Source: Bacillus sp. AFS059628
Lineage (GTDB): Bacteria > Bacillota > Bacilli > Bacillales > Bacillaceae_G
Reading direction: 5' to 3'
DNA: 64,000 nucleotides
Assembly: GCF_002571225.1 (NCBI RefSeq)
Contig: NZ_NVEC01000003.1
Span: 345,215 to 409,214 of the forward strand
The notes under the pieces are model-generated. The model saw nothing but the letters and a program-made list of their open reading frames with translations, made no database searches and was not told the origin of the DNA. Of this stretch, positions 39,355 through 50,415 are shown in pieces. Each line of letters starts with the position of its first letter. Position 1 is the first letter of the stretch. The position numbers and the translations under genes were made by a program.

Positions 39355-39798
39355 ATGCCGACAACAAAAGGACCGTTACATCCATCGGTTCAACAGTTTA
39401 AAGAGTTTGTAAACCATCACCCTAAAATGGTTCATGAAGTTAGAAGTGGTCATAAAACTTGGCAGCAGTTTTATGAAGAATGGTACTTACTTGGTGAAGA
39501 AGATCCGATATGGGCAACTTTTAGACCGGATGGAGCACCTGCTTTTTCTTCGGTAAAAGAAAAGAAAACAGAAAAAGGAAAAGACACTCGAACTGAAGAA
39601 GAAAAAACTGCTGATGTAATGGGACAAATGCTTTCTTTCTTTAAGAAGCTGGATGTGGAACAAATGCAACATCATTTAGCCAATGTGACGAGTGCTATTG
39701 GTAGTGTGCAACAAGTTTTTCAACAATTTCAAGGAAAACGCACGCAGCAAGAAGAGAGTACTTCCGAAAATAATCCATTTTTCTTTCAGAAAGATTAG
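39355..39798 (+). CDS. ylbD: YlbD-family spore coat protein
   Basis: 147 residues from ATG 39355 (MPTTKGPLHPSVQQFKEFV), six bases after GAGGTGAGG. An acidic/basic middle (KEKKTEKGKDTRTEEEKT) and a Gln-rich helical tail. The YlbD family is linked to the spore coat in B. subtilis. First gene of a short ylbDE unit. Confidence 0.85.
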   Translation: MPTTKGPLHPSVQQFKEFVNHHPKMVHEVRSGHKTWQQFYEEWYLLGEEDPIWATFRPDGAPAFSSVKEKKTEKGKDTRTEEEKTADVMGQMLSFFKKLDVEQMQHHLANVTSAIGSVQQVFQQFQGKRTQQEESTSENNPFFFQKD

Positions 39799-39809
39799 GG
39801 GGAAAGCGG

Positions 39810-40055
39810 ATGAGAGCAGAAATTATGGAGTTTATAAAGGCAGATGAGGATTTATCTCGCTATATTAGAGAGCAACCGTACTGGTATAGAAAGCTAACGC
39901 GAAACCCTGAAGAAAAAGAGGCGTTTGAGTTAGCGGCTATGCAACATTTCAAAAAAACGATACCAGATAAAGTTGAGAAATTCCAAAATCAATTGGCAGT
40001 TGCCTCCATTATGATTGATATGTTTCAGTATATGAAGCAGCAAAATACAACATAA
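39810..40055 (+). CDS. ylbE: YlbE-like protein
   Basis: An 81-residue helical protein with REQPYWYRKLTRNPEE, diagnostic of the YlbE family. Function unknown. The SD AGGGGGAAAGCGG follows the ylbD stop, so the two genes are probably translated from one mRNA. Confidence 0.85.
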   Translation: MRAEIMEFIKADEDLSRYIREQPYWYRKLTRNPEEKEAFELAAMQHFKKTIPDKVEKFQNQLAVASIMIDMFQYMKQQNTT

Positions 40056-40131
40056 TTGGAAGGGAAAACTATGTCCGTCATGCAGAACTTTTGATACAAT
40101 AGAAGCGGATTATTTAAAAAGGAGTTGCAGC

Positions 40132-40710
40132 ATGAGCATGACGGAAATTTGTTTAGTACGACATGGACAAACTGATTGGAATTTTCAAGAGATTATTCAG
40201 GGACGTGAAGATATTCCGCTGAATGAAGTGGGGAAGAAGCAAGCGAGTCAAAGTGCAGCTGCTTTGCAAGCGGAGGCATGGGATGTAATTATAAGTAGCC
40301 CACTAATTAGAGCGCAAGAAACAGCTAAAGAAATTGCAGGGGCAACTGGATTACAATCAATTTTATTAGATGAGCGATTTGTTGAACGTAATTTTGGTGA
40401 AGCTTCTGGGAAACCGGTTGCGACTGTTAGGGAATTAATTGCAGCGGGGGAAGTAGAAGGTATGGAGCAAGATGAAGAGATTGTAGCTCGTTGTTTTGCT
40501 GCTGTAAAAGATGTTGCAGAAACTCATTCTGGTAAACGTATTATCATTGTAGCCCATTCACATGCGATAAAAGCAATTTTACATGCAATTGCTCCGGAAG
40601 ATATTTCATTTAAGACACCGTTAAAAAATGCATGTATTAGTTATGTGAACGAAAATAGTGGGAAATGGGATGTTCTTAAATATAATATTGCAGAACATAT
40701 TAATGTATAA
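40132..40710 (+). CDS. Histidine-phosphatase (phosphoglycerate mutase-like) family protein
   Basis: 192 residues of the RHG branch. The catalytic histidine is in RHGQTDWN (about 9-16), with ISSPLIRAQETA, the acid ERNFGE, and the second histidine in VAHSHAIK. Fits a broad phosphatase (PhoE/CobC-like) better than a glycolytic mutase, being too short for GpmA. The SD AAAGGAG precedes the ATG. B. subtilis has no such gene between ylbE and ylbF. Confidence 0.85.
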   Translation: MSMTEICLVRHGQTDWNFQEIIQGREDIPLNEVGKKQASQSAAALQAEAWDVIISSPLIRAQETAKEIAGATGLQSILLDERFVERNFGEASGKPVATVRELIAAGEVEGMEQDEEIVARCFAAVKDVAETHSGKRIIIVAHSHAIKAILHAIAPEDISFKTPLKNACISYVNENSGKWDVLKYNIAEHINV

Positions 40711-40826
40711 ATTTTTGTGGACATTATATAAAAAATAGTTAGAATGATATCTTTCTGTTTAGTGAGACACTTCAATTAGTAGTTCTATTCTAAATGTGGT
40801 ATGATGAATACTCGGAGGTGTCACTC

Positions 40827-41276
40827 ATGATTGTAGCGACGCTGGAAAGCGTATTAATATTAGATAAGGCAGAGCAGCTTGCAAAAGCGATTATCTGTTC
40901 AGATATAGCAGAAGATTATCGTAAGTGTTATAAAGAATTGCATGAAGATATGGAAGTTCAGACGTTGATTCAACAATTTACAGCGATGAAAGAACGATAT
41001 GAGGAAGTACAACGTTTCGGTAAATACCATCCTGACTATACTTCCGTTTCGACGAAAATGAGGGAGTTAAAGCGTTCTGTAGACCTACATGATAAGATTG
41101 CAGCTTTTAAACGAGTAGAAACGGCTTTGCAAAAGCTGTTAGATGAAGTTAGTGTAGCAATCGGTTCTGAGGTGTCCTCTTCCATCAAAGTTCCAACAGG
41201 AAATCCATTTTTCGATGCTGGTGGCTGTGGTGGAGGTTGTGGTACCGGTGGAGGTTGCGGCTGTAAAACGGGGTAA
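40827..41276 (+). CDS. ylbF: YlbF, Y-complex regulator (RicF)
   Basis: 149 residues: a helical YlbF/YmcA domain (about 1-115) and a Gly/Cys tail GGCGGGCGTGGGCGCKTG with five cysteines. The YlbF-YmcA-YaaT complex carries Fe-S clusters and promotes RNase Y-dependent mRNA maturation, competence, sporulation and biofilm formation. The Cys tail is where cluster ligation is expected. ATG 40827 is chosen because CGGAGGTG lies seven bases upstream; the earlier in-frame ATG (40794) has no SD. Confidence 0.92.
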   Translation: MIVATLESVLILDKAEQLAKAIICSDIAEDYRKCYKELHEDMEVQTLIQQFTAMKERYEEVQRFGKYHPDYTSVSTKMRELKRSVDLHDKIAAFKRVETALQKLLDEVSVAIGSEVSSSIKVPTGNPFFDAGGCGGGCGTGGGCGCKTG

Positions 41277-41402
41277 ATCACCCCGTTTTTTAGAAGATAG
41301 AAGAAAACGTATACAGAGTTTGTCCTGTAATGTCATAAATTTCTGATTGGTTTTCATAAAATATAAAATATATGTTTTTAAAAGGAGAAGATGGAGAAGA
41401 CT

Positions 41403-41669
41403 ATGTTCGGGCAACGACAAAGTATGATTGTTTATTTACATTCATTGAAACATGCCAAGATTTTAAGGAAATATGGTAACATACATTACATATCAAAACG
41501 TTTAAAATATGCAGTAGTATATTGTGATATGGAACAAATTGAGCATATGATGCAAAAGTTGAACAAACTTCCTTTTGTGAAAAAGATAGAACAGTCGTAC
41601 CGCCCGTATTTAAAAACGGAATTTGAAAATTCACGTCCTGATCGGGCAAAAGAATACGATTATAGCTAA
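41403..41669 (+). CDS. ylbG: UPF0298 family protein YlbG
   Basis: 88 residues from ATG 41403 ([20 protein letters not shown]), a small basic alpha/beta protein. Function unknown; family conserved in Bacilli. An in-frame ATG at 41391 sits too close to its SD (3 bases), so the shorter form is preferred. It ends in a strong terminator. Confidence 0.88.
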
Positions 41670-41672
41670 TAG

Positions 41673-41708
41673 AAAAATCCCCTGCTAATTTTAGCAGGGG
41701 ATTTTTTA
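41673..41708. terminator. Terminator after ylbG
   Basis: aaaaatcccctgcta (41673-41687) pairs with tagcaggggattttt (41692-41706). Also suits the convergent gene. Confidence 0.88.
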
Positions 41709-41724
41709 TTCCTCCAATAACACT

Positions 41725-42114
41725 TTATTTCATTGGAGGAATGAAATTATTCATTCGTAAAATACCAATTAAATGATTGAAAAATAGTTCTTTTTCTGGG
41801 AAAGTTGTGGATGGTTTTACCGTAAAGGTAGTTACTTTTTTTCCAAGTTGTTCTGCTGTTTCTTCAAATAAGATGACGCGTTTACTTTTTTTATTTTCAA
41901 GTACAGGAATGCCTTCGCGACATATGTATAATGGTTGGAAATCACCAGTAGTAGTTGGTTTTAATATTACAACAAGTGAGCACACTTTTTTTTCGTTTTT
42001 AATCGTTTCAAATTGTAACATATGTGTTATACGTTCTTGATTTGCTTTGGCAATTTCAAGTAATTCATATAAATCAGAGTAGCCTTCTCCGAGTTCTATA
42101 AAGCGTTGAATCAT
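41725..42114 (-). CDS. Conserved hypothetical protein
   Basis: A 129-residue soluble protein beginning MIQRFIELGEGYSDLYELLE, with alternating helices and strands. I recall B. cereus homologues labelled methylthioribose kinase, but it lacks any kinase motif and is far too short, so I do not use that name. The SD GAGGAGGAAAAA-ATAT-G supports the start. It separates ylbG from the CsfG-like RNA and rsmD. Confidence 0.65.
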   Translation of the reverse strand: MIQRFIELGEGYSDLYELLEIAKANQERITHMLQFETIKNEKKVCSLVVILKPTTTGDFQPLYICREGIPVLENKKSKRVILFEETAEQLGKKVTTFTVKPSTTFPEKELFFNHLIGILRMNNFIPPMK

Positions 42115-42175
42115 ATTTTTTCCTCCTCTTTCTTTTACTGTACCATCTCAATTTTTAAATGAAAAGTAGACAACG

Positions 42176-42319
42176 AAAAAAAACCCTGCAAAGCAGGGCC
42201 CTTCTTATACTAGCATGTACTAGTAAGAAGGAAAAGGGAGAGGAGAAACCGGAGGAAGAACTTATGGGGAAACGTAAGTCTTCTCCGCGGTTGGCAACAA
42301 CATCGAAGGTGATGTTGTT
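42176..42319 (-). ncRNA. csfG: CsfG-like sporulation non-coding RNA
   Basis: The minus strand folds into four consecutive stem-loops: 42311-42319 with 42296-42304; 42275-42287 with 42250-42264 (two bulges, loop CGTTTCCCCA); 42219-42230 with 42201-42213 (imperfect); and a terminator CCCTGC/GCAGGG (42184-42198) followed by eight Ts. The linkers are strongly pyrimidine-rich (CTTCCTCC, CTCCTCTCCC). Size about 144 nt. Structure, pyrimidine-rich loops, forespore-type promoter and position between ylbG and ylbH (rsmD) match what I remember of CsfG, the conserved endospore-former RNA. Its role is unknown. A 60-codon TTG ORF over it lacks an SD and runs through the terminator. Confidence 0.72.
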
Positions 42320-42325
42320 ATAATT

Positions 42326-42354
42326 ATTTATGTCCAATCTAAATGAAGATATAC
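42326..42354 (-). promoter_or_regulatory. Putative sigma-F/sigma-G promoter of the CsfG-like RNA
   Basis: On the minus strand GTATA (42350-42354) is followed by 14 bases and GGACATAAAT (42326-42335). This approximates sigma-F (GYATA / GGNNANANT) and, at 17-bp spacing to CATAAAT, sigma-G. It lies 7 bases before the inferred RNA 5' end. Confidence 0.5.
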
Positions 42355-42617
42355 ATTATGAAATTAAATTTTATGTTGGGCTTTTTATTTTTCTTTTTTT
42401 TATTTTATGATAGGATAAAAAAGGTAAAGTGAAACGAATGGTTCGTGTTAGCGAATGGTGAGATGAATACATAAAAATACAGAGCGATTATTTTAAGTTA
42501 AGTTCTTCTAGTGTTCGTTGAAAGATGAATGGAATCGTATAGTTTGGTAGCGGTTACCGAGTGGAGAAAGATTTTCAATAATTGCTCCATAGATTGAAAT
42601 AAAGGTAGTGACAACAG

Positions 42618-44893
<2,276 letters not shown>

Positions 44894-45006
44894 GTAAGTA
44901 AATCCCCCTTTGTCCCAAAAAACGTTCATTTCAGTATACGTGGATACGTAGTGAATTTAGACCATAAGTATGAAAAAGGAATGAAAAAAATTAAAGGGTG
45001 AGAAAA

Positions 45007-45798
45007 ATGAAAGAACCGAAAATTGGCTTAGCTCTTGGATCTGGGGGCGCAAAAGGTTTTGCTCATATTGGTGTTATAAAAGTTTTAAAGGAAAATGATA
45101 TACCGATTCATATGATTGCAGGAAGTAGTATGGGGGCTTTAGTAGGTACATTTTATGCAGCTAGTTCAAACATTGAAAGACTGTATAAACTGGCAAATGT
45201 TTTTAAGAGGAAATATTATTTAGATTTTACGGTTCCGAAAATGGGGTTTATTGCTGGAAAACGTGTCAAAGATATGATTAAAATGTTTACATATAATAAA
45301 AAATTAGAAGAGTTAGATATCCCGACGGCTGTTGTGGCTACTGACATCTTGAAGGGGGAAAAAGTAGTTTTTACAAGTGGTCCTGTTGCGGAGGCGGTGA
45401 GAGCTAGCATATCTGTACCTGGAGTGTTTGTACCAGAGAAAATAGATGGAAGGTTATTGGTAGATGGCGGAGTAATTGATCGCATCCCGGTATCGGTTGT
45501 GAAAGAGTTAGGTGCCGATATTGTCATAGCTGTTGATGTATCCCCGATTAAAGTAAATGGAGAAGTTACGTCTATTTATGATGTAATTATGCAAAGTATT
45601 GAAATTATGCAACATGAGCTTGTGATGAATCGGCAAATTGCATCTGATTTAATGATGCGCCCAGCTGTGGAACAATTTAGTTCTCGTGCCTTTACGAACA
45701 TTGAAGATATTATTCGAGTAGGAGAGGTAGAAGCGGGAAAACATGTTGCAAATATTCATTTATTAATTGAGCAGTGGAAGGAGAAACATAATGTTTAA
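45007..45798 (+). CDS. ylbK: Patatin-like phospholipase family protein YlbK
   Basis: 263 residues with the oxyanion GSGGAKG (about 10-16), the nucleophile GSSMG (Ser in GxSxG, about 40-44) and the catalytic DGG (about 157-159), that is, a Ser-Asp patatin dyad. NTE-like esterase/phospholipase; natural substrate unknown. ATG 45007 after AAAGGGTGAG is preferred over GTG 44998. Overlaps ylbL by eight bases. Confidence 0.9.
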   Translation: MKEPKIGLALGSGGAKGFAHIGVIKVLKENDIPIHMIAGSSMGALVGTFYAASSNIERLYKLANVFKRKYYLDFTVPKMGFIAGKRVKDMIKMFTYNKKLEELDIPTAVVATDILKGEKVVFTSGPVAEAVRASISVPGVFVPEKIDGRLLVDGGVIDRIPVSVVKELGADIVIAVDVSPIKVNGEVTSIYDVIMQSIEIMQHELVMNRQIASDLMMRPAVEQFSSRAFTNIEDIIRVGEVEAGKHVANIHLLIEQWKEKHNV

Positions 45799-46813
45799 AC
45801 GTTTTCGGTTTATGTATGCAATTTTAATAGGGGTTATATTGGCGATGTTACTTGTTTACGTACGTTTACCGTATTATGTAACAAAACCAGGAATGGCTGC
45901 AAAATTAGAGCCTTACGTTCAAGTTGAGGGGGGAACGAAAGAATCTGGTGATTTTATGCTTGTTACGGTTTCGATGGGACCGGCAAATGTGGTCAATTTA
46001 ATAGCGGCACAGTTTAATAAATATACACATATTTCGAAAGCGGAAGAAATATTGCAAAAAGGTGAAAGTGATGAAGAATATCAATTTCGTCAAAATTATG
46101 CGATGAAAGACTCGCAAAATGCAGCGATTTATAATGCGTATAAACGTGCAAATCGTACTGTTTCTTTTGAAAATAAAGGTGTATTGGTTGCCGGTGTAGC
46201 GAAAGGGATGCCGTCAGAAGGGAAGCTTAAACTTGGCGATATTATTATAGCAGTCGATGGAAAAACATTTGAAAAGACGGAGCAATTTATTGAATATATG
46301 ACAGGGAAAAAAGAAGGAGATACAGTAAATATTGAATATAAGAGGAATGGAAAACAGCTACAAGAAAATTTAAATGTAAAGACTATTCCGAATGGAAATG
46401 GTCGTGTTGGTATAGGTGTTTCTATCGTTACGGAAAGAGAATTAGTGGTTGATCCGAAAGTGAAAATTGACTCTCATGAAATAGGCGGGCCATCGGCAGG
46501 TTTAATGTTTACATTAGAAATATATAATCAACTGGTGGAAGAGGATCTAACAAGAGGGCATGAAATAGCTGGAACAGGTACGATTAATGAAAAGGGAGAA
46601 ATTGGTCCGATTGGTGGTATTCAGCAAAAAGTGGTCGCTGCGAGTGATGCGGGTGCTGAAGTGTTCTTTGCACCAAATGAAAAAGGTGCGGAGAAATCGA
46701 ATTATAAAGATGCACTTGAGGCTGCGAAAGATATTAAAACGAAAATGAAAGTTGTACCAGTTGATACGCTGGATGATGCATTAATGTATTTGGAAAAAAT
46801 GGGTAAAAAATAA
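45791..46813 (+). CDS. ylbL: Membrane PDZ-Lon-type protease YlbL
   Basis: 340 residues: one N-terminal membrane helix (about 8-26), a PDZ domain (about 120-200) and a Lon-type serine protease domain with Ser in GGPSAGLMF and a downstream Lys in QQKVVAASDAG. In B. subtilis, YlbL helps clear the SOS division inhibitor YneA; substrate here by analogy only. ATG 45791 overlaps the ylbK end and has GGAAGGAG upstream. Confidence 0.9.
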   Translation: MFKRFRFMYAILIGVILAMLLVYVRLPYYVTKPGMAAKLEPYVQVEGGTKESGDFMLVTVSMGPANVVNLIAAQFNKYTHISKAEEILQKGESDEEYQFRQNYAMKDSQNAAIYNAYKRANRTVSFENKGVLVAGVAKGMPSEGKLKLGDIIIAVDGKTFEKTEQFIEYMTGKKEGDTVNIEYKRNGKQLQENLNVKTIPNGNGRVGIGVSIVTERELVVDPKVKIDSHEIGGPSAGLMFTLEIYNQLVEEDLTRGHEIAGTGTINEKGEIGPIGGIQQKVVAASDAGAEVFFAPNEKGAEKSNYKDALEAAKDIKTKMKVVPVDTLDDALMYLEKMGKK

Positions 46814-46842
46814 AAACCTCTCTGAAAAAGAGAGGTTTTCTT
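46813..46842. terminator. Bidirectional terminator ylbL/tmcAL
   Basis: aaaacctctct (46813-46823) pairs with agagaggtttt (46829-46839). Confidence 0.85.
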
Positions 46843-48082
46843 ATAGGAATTTTGCAGTTGTTTCATCATACCGAATTGGATGATATGTTGCATCTTGTTT
46901 TAGTAGTTGTGTTCGTAACGGTTCTTGCATAATGGAGAAATATACAGAATTGGCTTTTCGCTCAATGTGTAAAGTAGGGTGATCAAATGTTTTTGTATGG
47001 GTAAGGATTGGAAGCTCTATTTTTTTCTTGTTTTTTGAAAGGTAAGTTTGTCCTTTTTGTGACATGCCTAGTAGACGAATGTACGGTGCATGCTGTTCTA
47101 TATTTGCGCTATGTATTTCTTCTTTTGTTGTATTTGTTAAAATGTGTGTACAAGCTCTTTGCAGTCTAGTCCACGTATAACGCTTCGTTTTTAATGCTTC
47201 CATGAATGAATGGAAGGAGGAACTGCTTTGTATTTTTGATAAAATACGATGCTCTAAACCTTCTTCAATTTCATATATATGTCGTAAGTCGTCTGGAGAC
47301 ATCGTCATAAGTTTGTATTTGAAAAATGAAAAATATTGTTCCCAATTATGTAATATCCCGTAGTTTTGTTTATAATTTGCTAAAAGAGAAGCAGTCGCTT
47401 CGGGGATAAAAGGCTCAATTTCTGTAAAGGAACTATTTTCGCTAAAAAGTTGTTTACGAATACTTGTTGCGCTTGCAATATGTTGGTCGTTAAAAGTTTC
47501 ATCATGATAATGAGATGCGAATCTTTTTATCGTTTGTGCTTGCATAGAACTATTTTGCGACAGAATTGCTTTCATGTACTGGAAGCCTAAAATGTTATTT
47601 GGTTGTGACATGTCTATGTTTTTTTCGGAAGGTAAAATGTGGCGGAAAGCTTCAGATGTAGCTTTTGCGTAACTATTACCTGCGTTCATGAATTGCTTTA
47701 CAAGACGATTATAAGTCTCTTCTTCATTTTTTTGCACAGAGATCGTGTTATAAAAATTTTTGATTTGTCCATCTTCACTACCGAAACAAATTTCAGAAAC
47801 GTGTAGGGCGTTTAAAATAGAAATAGCGCCATTTGCAAAGGTTTCAGCCTTTTGTGTTGAGAAGGCATAAGGAAGCTCTACAACGAGGTCTACACCGCAT
47901 GCTAAGGCCATTTTGGTGCGATACCATTTGGATACGAGTGCCGGCTCACCACGTTGTAAAAAAGGGCCACTCATAACAGCGATTGTTATATCAGTGTGTG
48001 TTAACTTTTTTGTTTGTTGCACATGATAATCATGACCGTTATGAAAAGGGTTATATTCAACGACAATACCACTGGCTTTTAT
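46841..48082 (-). CDS. tmcAL: tRNA(Met) cytidine acetate ligase TmcAL (YlbM), apparent ATA start
   Basis: Makes N4-acetylcytidine at the elongator tRNA-Met wobble base using acetate and ATP. The open frame extends upstream of the first usual start (GTG 48022) to ATA at 48080-48082. The added 20 residues read (M)[19 protein letters not shown] and contain the nucleotidyltransferase motif HNGH, and they align with the B. subtilis N-terminus. AAAGGAGAG lies eight bases before the ATA, while GTG 48022 has no SD. The full form is 413 aa (B. subtilis 415); the 393-aa form would lack the active site. Either an ATA start or a mutated start codon. Confidence 0.82.
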   Translation of the reverse strand: MKASGIVVEYNPFHNGHDYHVQQTKKLTHTDITIAVMSGPFLQRGEPALVSKWYRTKMALACGVDLVVELPYAFSTQKAETFANGAISILNALHVSEICFGSEDGQIKNFYNTISVQKNEEETYNRLVKQFMNAGNSYAKATSEAFRHILPSEKNIDMSQPNNILGFQYMKAILSQNSSMQAQTIKRFASHYHDETFNDQHIASATSIRKQLFSENSSFTEIEPFIPEATASLLANYKQNYGILHNWEQYFSFFKYKLMTMSPDDLRHIYEIEEGLEHRILSKIQSSSSFHSFMEALKTKRYTWTRLQRACTHILTNTTKEEIHSANIEQHAPYIRLLGMSQKGQTYLSKNKKKIELPILTHTKTFDHPTLHIERKANSVYFSIMQEPLRTQLLKQDATYHPIRYDETTAKFL

Positions 48083-48235
48083 GGTAATCTCTCCTTTCGA
48101 TGTAGCATCTTTTTGAAAAACGTGATACTCTATATATTATTTACTATGATGACTTCATTATAGTGTAAAGAAAAAACATTGACAAATATAAAATGGCTAG
48201 CTATAATTTTGTTTGTTGCCTTGAGGTGATATGAT

Positions 48236-48736
48236 ATGAAATGGTCCATCCATCAATTGAATAAATTGAGAAATAAAGGATTGACATTGGATGAGATGGT
48301 AGATGTAAGTGAGCTAAAAGAGGTCGAGAAAGATATTCGTGAAATTAATCCTGTTCACGTAACAGGAAGAGTTGATTTTGGCTCCGGTAAGTTTACGTTC
48401 CATCTACATATAACTGGAAGCATGGTTTTACCATGTTCTCGCTCTTTAGTAGATGTGACATTACCATTTGACATTAAAACAACTGAGGTGTTCCAAACTT
48501 CACAAGAAGAATTTGAAACTGACGCTGAAATTCATTGTTTAGAAGGAGAAGTACTTGACTTACTGCCCGTAATCAAGGAAAATATACTTTTGGAGATTCC
48601 AATGCAAATTTTCAGTGATGATGTTTCTGGTGGAGCACCGACGCAAGGTCAAGACTGGCAAGTGATTTCGGAAGAAGACAAAGAAAAGCCTGTTGATCCA
48701 AGATTGGCAGGACTTGCAAAGTTTTTTGACAAATAA
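48236..48736 (+). CDS. ylbN: YlbN / DUF177 family protein (YceD-like)
   Basis: A 166-residue acidic protein with the DUF177 core [25 protein letters not shown] cut here to its key parts ([16 protein letters not shown]). YceD relatives are linked to 23S rRNA metabolism and plastid ribosome assembly. It sits directly before rpmF, the usual arrangement. Divergent from tmcAL. Confidence 0.85.
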
Positions 48737-48797
48737 TCGGAAGACTGGTTCAGGCCTTCATATGAAAATAACTATTTCTTTTAAGGAGGTGGGAAGA

Positions 48798-48971
48798 ATG
48801 GCTGTACCTTTTAGAAGAACTTCTAAAACAGTAAAAAGAAAGCGTCGTACGCATTTCAAATTATCAGTACCTGGTATGGTAGAGTGCCCAAGCTGTGGTG
48901 AAGCGAAATTAGCTCACCGTGTATGTAAAGCATGCGGTACTTACAAAGGTAAAGAAGTAATCAGCAAGTAA
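48798..48971 (+). CDS. rpmF: 50S ribosomal protein L32
   Basis: A 57-residue basic zinc-ribbon ribosomal protein ([20 protein letters not shown], then CPSCG and CKACG knuckles). All four cysteines are present, so this is the zinc-binding form. ATG 48798 follows AAGGAGGTGGGAAGA; any longer in-frame version would overlap ylbN. Confidence 0.96.
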
Positions 48972-48980
48972 TTGCGGGAA

Positions 48981-49017
48981 ATAAACGTAGAAGATATCTT
49001 CTACGTTTATTTTTTTG
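48981..49017 (+). terminator. Terminator of rpmF
   Basis: ataaacgtagaagat (48981-48995) is followed directly by its complement (48996-49010), then TTTTT. Confidence 0.85.
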
Positions 49018-49098
49018 TCTTATTCTTCATTTGATGTATTCTATCTTTTCTAGTAACTGCATATGTTTAATAAAAAATGCATAGGGAGGACTAGAGAG

Positions 49099-49605
49099 AT
49101 GGCGACAACAAGACAAGATGCTTGGACTGATGATGAAGATTTGCTTCTGGCAGAAGTAGTACTCCGGCATATTCGAGAAGGTGGAACGCAATTATCTGCC
49201 TTTAAAGAAGTGGGAAGGCATTTATCTCGTACACCAGCAGCATGTGGATTTAGATGGAATTCTTACGTTAGAAAGCAATACAAAGAACGTATTGAAGAAG
49301 CAAAGCAACTGCGTAAAGTGGAAAATTATGAAGTGAAAGAGACGAAGGTGCTAGAGCCTGCGTCAATTACATTGAATGATGTTATTAATTTCTTGCAAAA
49401 TTATAAAGATGAGAACTCTTTAATGATGTTGCAACAGCAAATTGAATCGTTACAAACAGAGAAAGAGAGCCTGTTGGAGCGATTATCAGTATATGAGGAA
49501 GAATATAGAACACTGCTTGATTATATCGATCAAAAAAGAAGTGTAATGGTAGCAGAAAGAAATAGTGCTCGTTCGAATGGGAAATTAGAAAAGTTAAAGA
49601 AATAA
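49099..49605 (+). CDS. ylbO: RsfA-family prespore regulator (YlbO)
   Basis: 168 residues from ATG 49099 ([20 protein letters not shown]). A Myb/SANT-like DNA-binding domain (about 5-55: [23 protein letters not shown]) is followed by a coiled coil (about 100-150: [20 protein letters not shown]). RsfA family members modulate sigma-F/G genes in the forespore. The SD GGGAGGA precedes this ATG; ATG 49063 has none. Confidence 0.88.
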   Translation: MATTRQDAWTDDEDLLLAEVVLRHIREGGTQLSAFKEVGRHLSRTPAACGFRWNSYVRKQYKERIEEAKQLRKVENYEVKETKVLEPASITLNDVINFLQNYKDENSLMMLQQQIESLQTEKESLLERLSVYEEEYRTLLDYIDQKRSVMVAERNSARSNGKLEKLKK

Positions 49606-49634
49606 AAAAACAGCTGCTATGTAGCTGTTTTTTT
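49606..49634. terminator. Terminator ylbO/ylbP
   Basis: aaaaaacagct pairs with agctgtttttt, between convergent genes. Confidence 0.82.
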
Positions 49635-49639
49635 ATTTC

Positions 49640-50113
49640 TTATGCAGACTCTTCGTTTGTAACCGCATTCAAATTTGTCTCTGGGTTCCAAACATAAAAA
49701 TCACCATCAGGTACTGATATAGGTTGGAAATTTAATTTATCCCAAAAACCAGCTGAATGGATACGTGCAATCGTTTTAATTGGGAATTGAAGCCCCTTCG
49801 CATAATTTACAAGCATTTCTCCGAATCCTTGTTTTTGGAAAGTTGGTAATACTTCAAGTTTATAGAGTTCTAGGTAAGTACCTGTAATTTCGAATGGTTC
49901 TCCGCCGTCCCTTTTCATGTATAGACTCATACGTGCAATGAGTGATCCGCCATAATAAATACCGTAGAATGGAGATTCGCTATCGTTTTCAATAATATTT
50001 GCTTGTAATTCTTCTAACATGGAGAGTTCTTGAGCTCCGCAACCTTTAAATTTTTTAAACTCGTCTAATGTTTTATAATTGATGAGCAAGCGCTCAACTT
50101 TTGGGAATCCCAT
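49640..50113 (-). CDS. ylbP: GNAT-family N-acetyltransferase YlbP
   Basis: 157 residues. The GNAT core is visible as the acceptor strands (LYKLEVLPTFQKQGFGEML), with the acetyl-CoA pyrophosphate loop QKQGFGE. Substrate unknown. The SD (aggatg, minus) is weak but the start MGFPKVERLL is conserved-looking. Position as in B. subtilis. Confidence 0.82.
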   Translation of the reverse strand: MGFPKVERLLINYKTLDEFKKFKGCGAQELSMLEELQANIIENDSESPFYGIYYGGSLIARMSLYMKRDGGEPFEITGTYLELYKLEVLPTFQKQGFGEMLVNYAKGLQFPIKTIARIHSAGFWDKLNFQPISVPDGDFYVWNPETNLNAVTNEESA

Positions 50114-50415
50114 AACATCACATCCTTTTTTTGTCTCGTTGAATGCAGAAAAGTAAAAATATTTATAATAATATTATAACTCATTTTTTTATTTTTATGA
50201 AGATGATAGTATATTTCTTTTATTATTTTTTTTGGGGATTTGCTAAACTAAGAGTAGGAGCATATTAATAAGTAGTATATACATATTGGAAGAAGAGGTG
50301 GCGTTTGTTCCTCTTTAGTTAATTATGAGTCCTTACCAATCGGGTGATTGTGGGATAAAAAGGGAGGGGAAAAAGGGACTTATGTATCGTGTTCATATGA
50401 GTTCCTTGTGTGAAA
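50114..50415. other. Divergent intergenic region ylbP/panE with a leader ORF
   Basis: About 300 AT-rich bases. Visible: a small dyad aagagg/cctctt near 50294-50315, and AGGGAGGGG at 50361-50369. A 33-codon ORF starts at ATG 50382 and overlaps panE out of frame to 50483. PanE itself has no good SD. No other gene is seen. Confidence 0.4.

Larger units (their letters stand above)
42115..42617. other. Intergenic region upstream of rsmD
   Basis: About 500 bases. The left part holds the CsfG-like RNA and its promoter (minus strand, separate entries). From 42355 to 42617 it is very AT-rich, with a T-rich run around 42378-42410 and no visible ORF or strong hairpin. The rsmD promoter must lie here but I cannot place it. 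Confidence 0.4.

Noticed and set aside
42155-42337. 60-codon minus-strand ORF (TTG start) over the CsfG-like RNA
   Set aside because: No SD, non-ATG start, composition dominated by stem-loop sequence, and the frame runs through the intrinsic terminator.
46841-48022. 393-codon form of tmcAL starting at GTG 48022
   Set aside because: No SD at this GTG and it lacks the HNGH catalytic motif encoded in the open frame just upstream.
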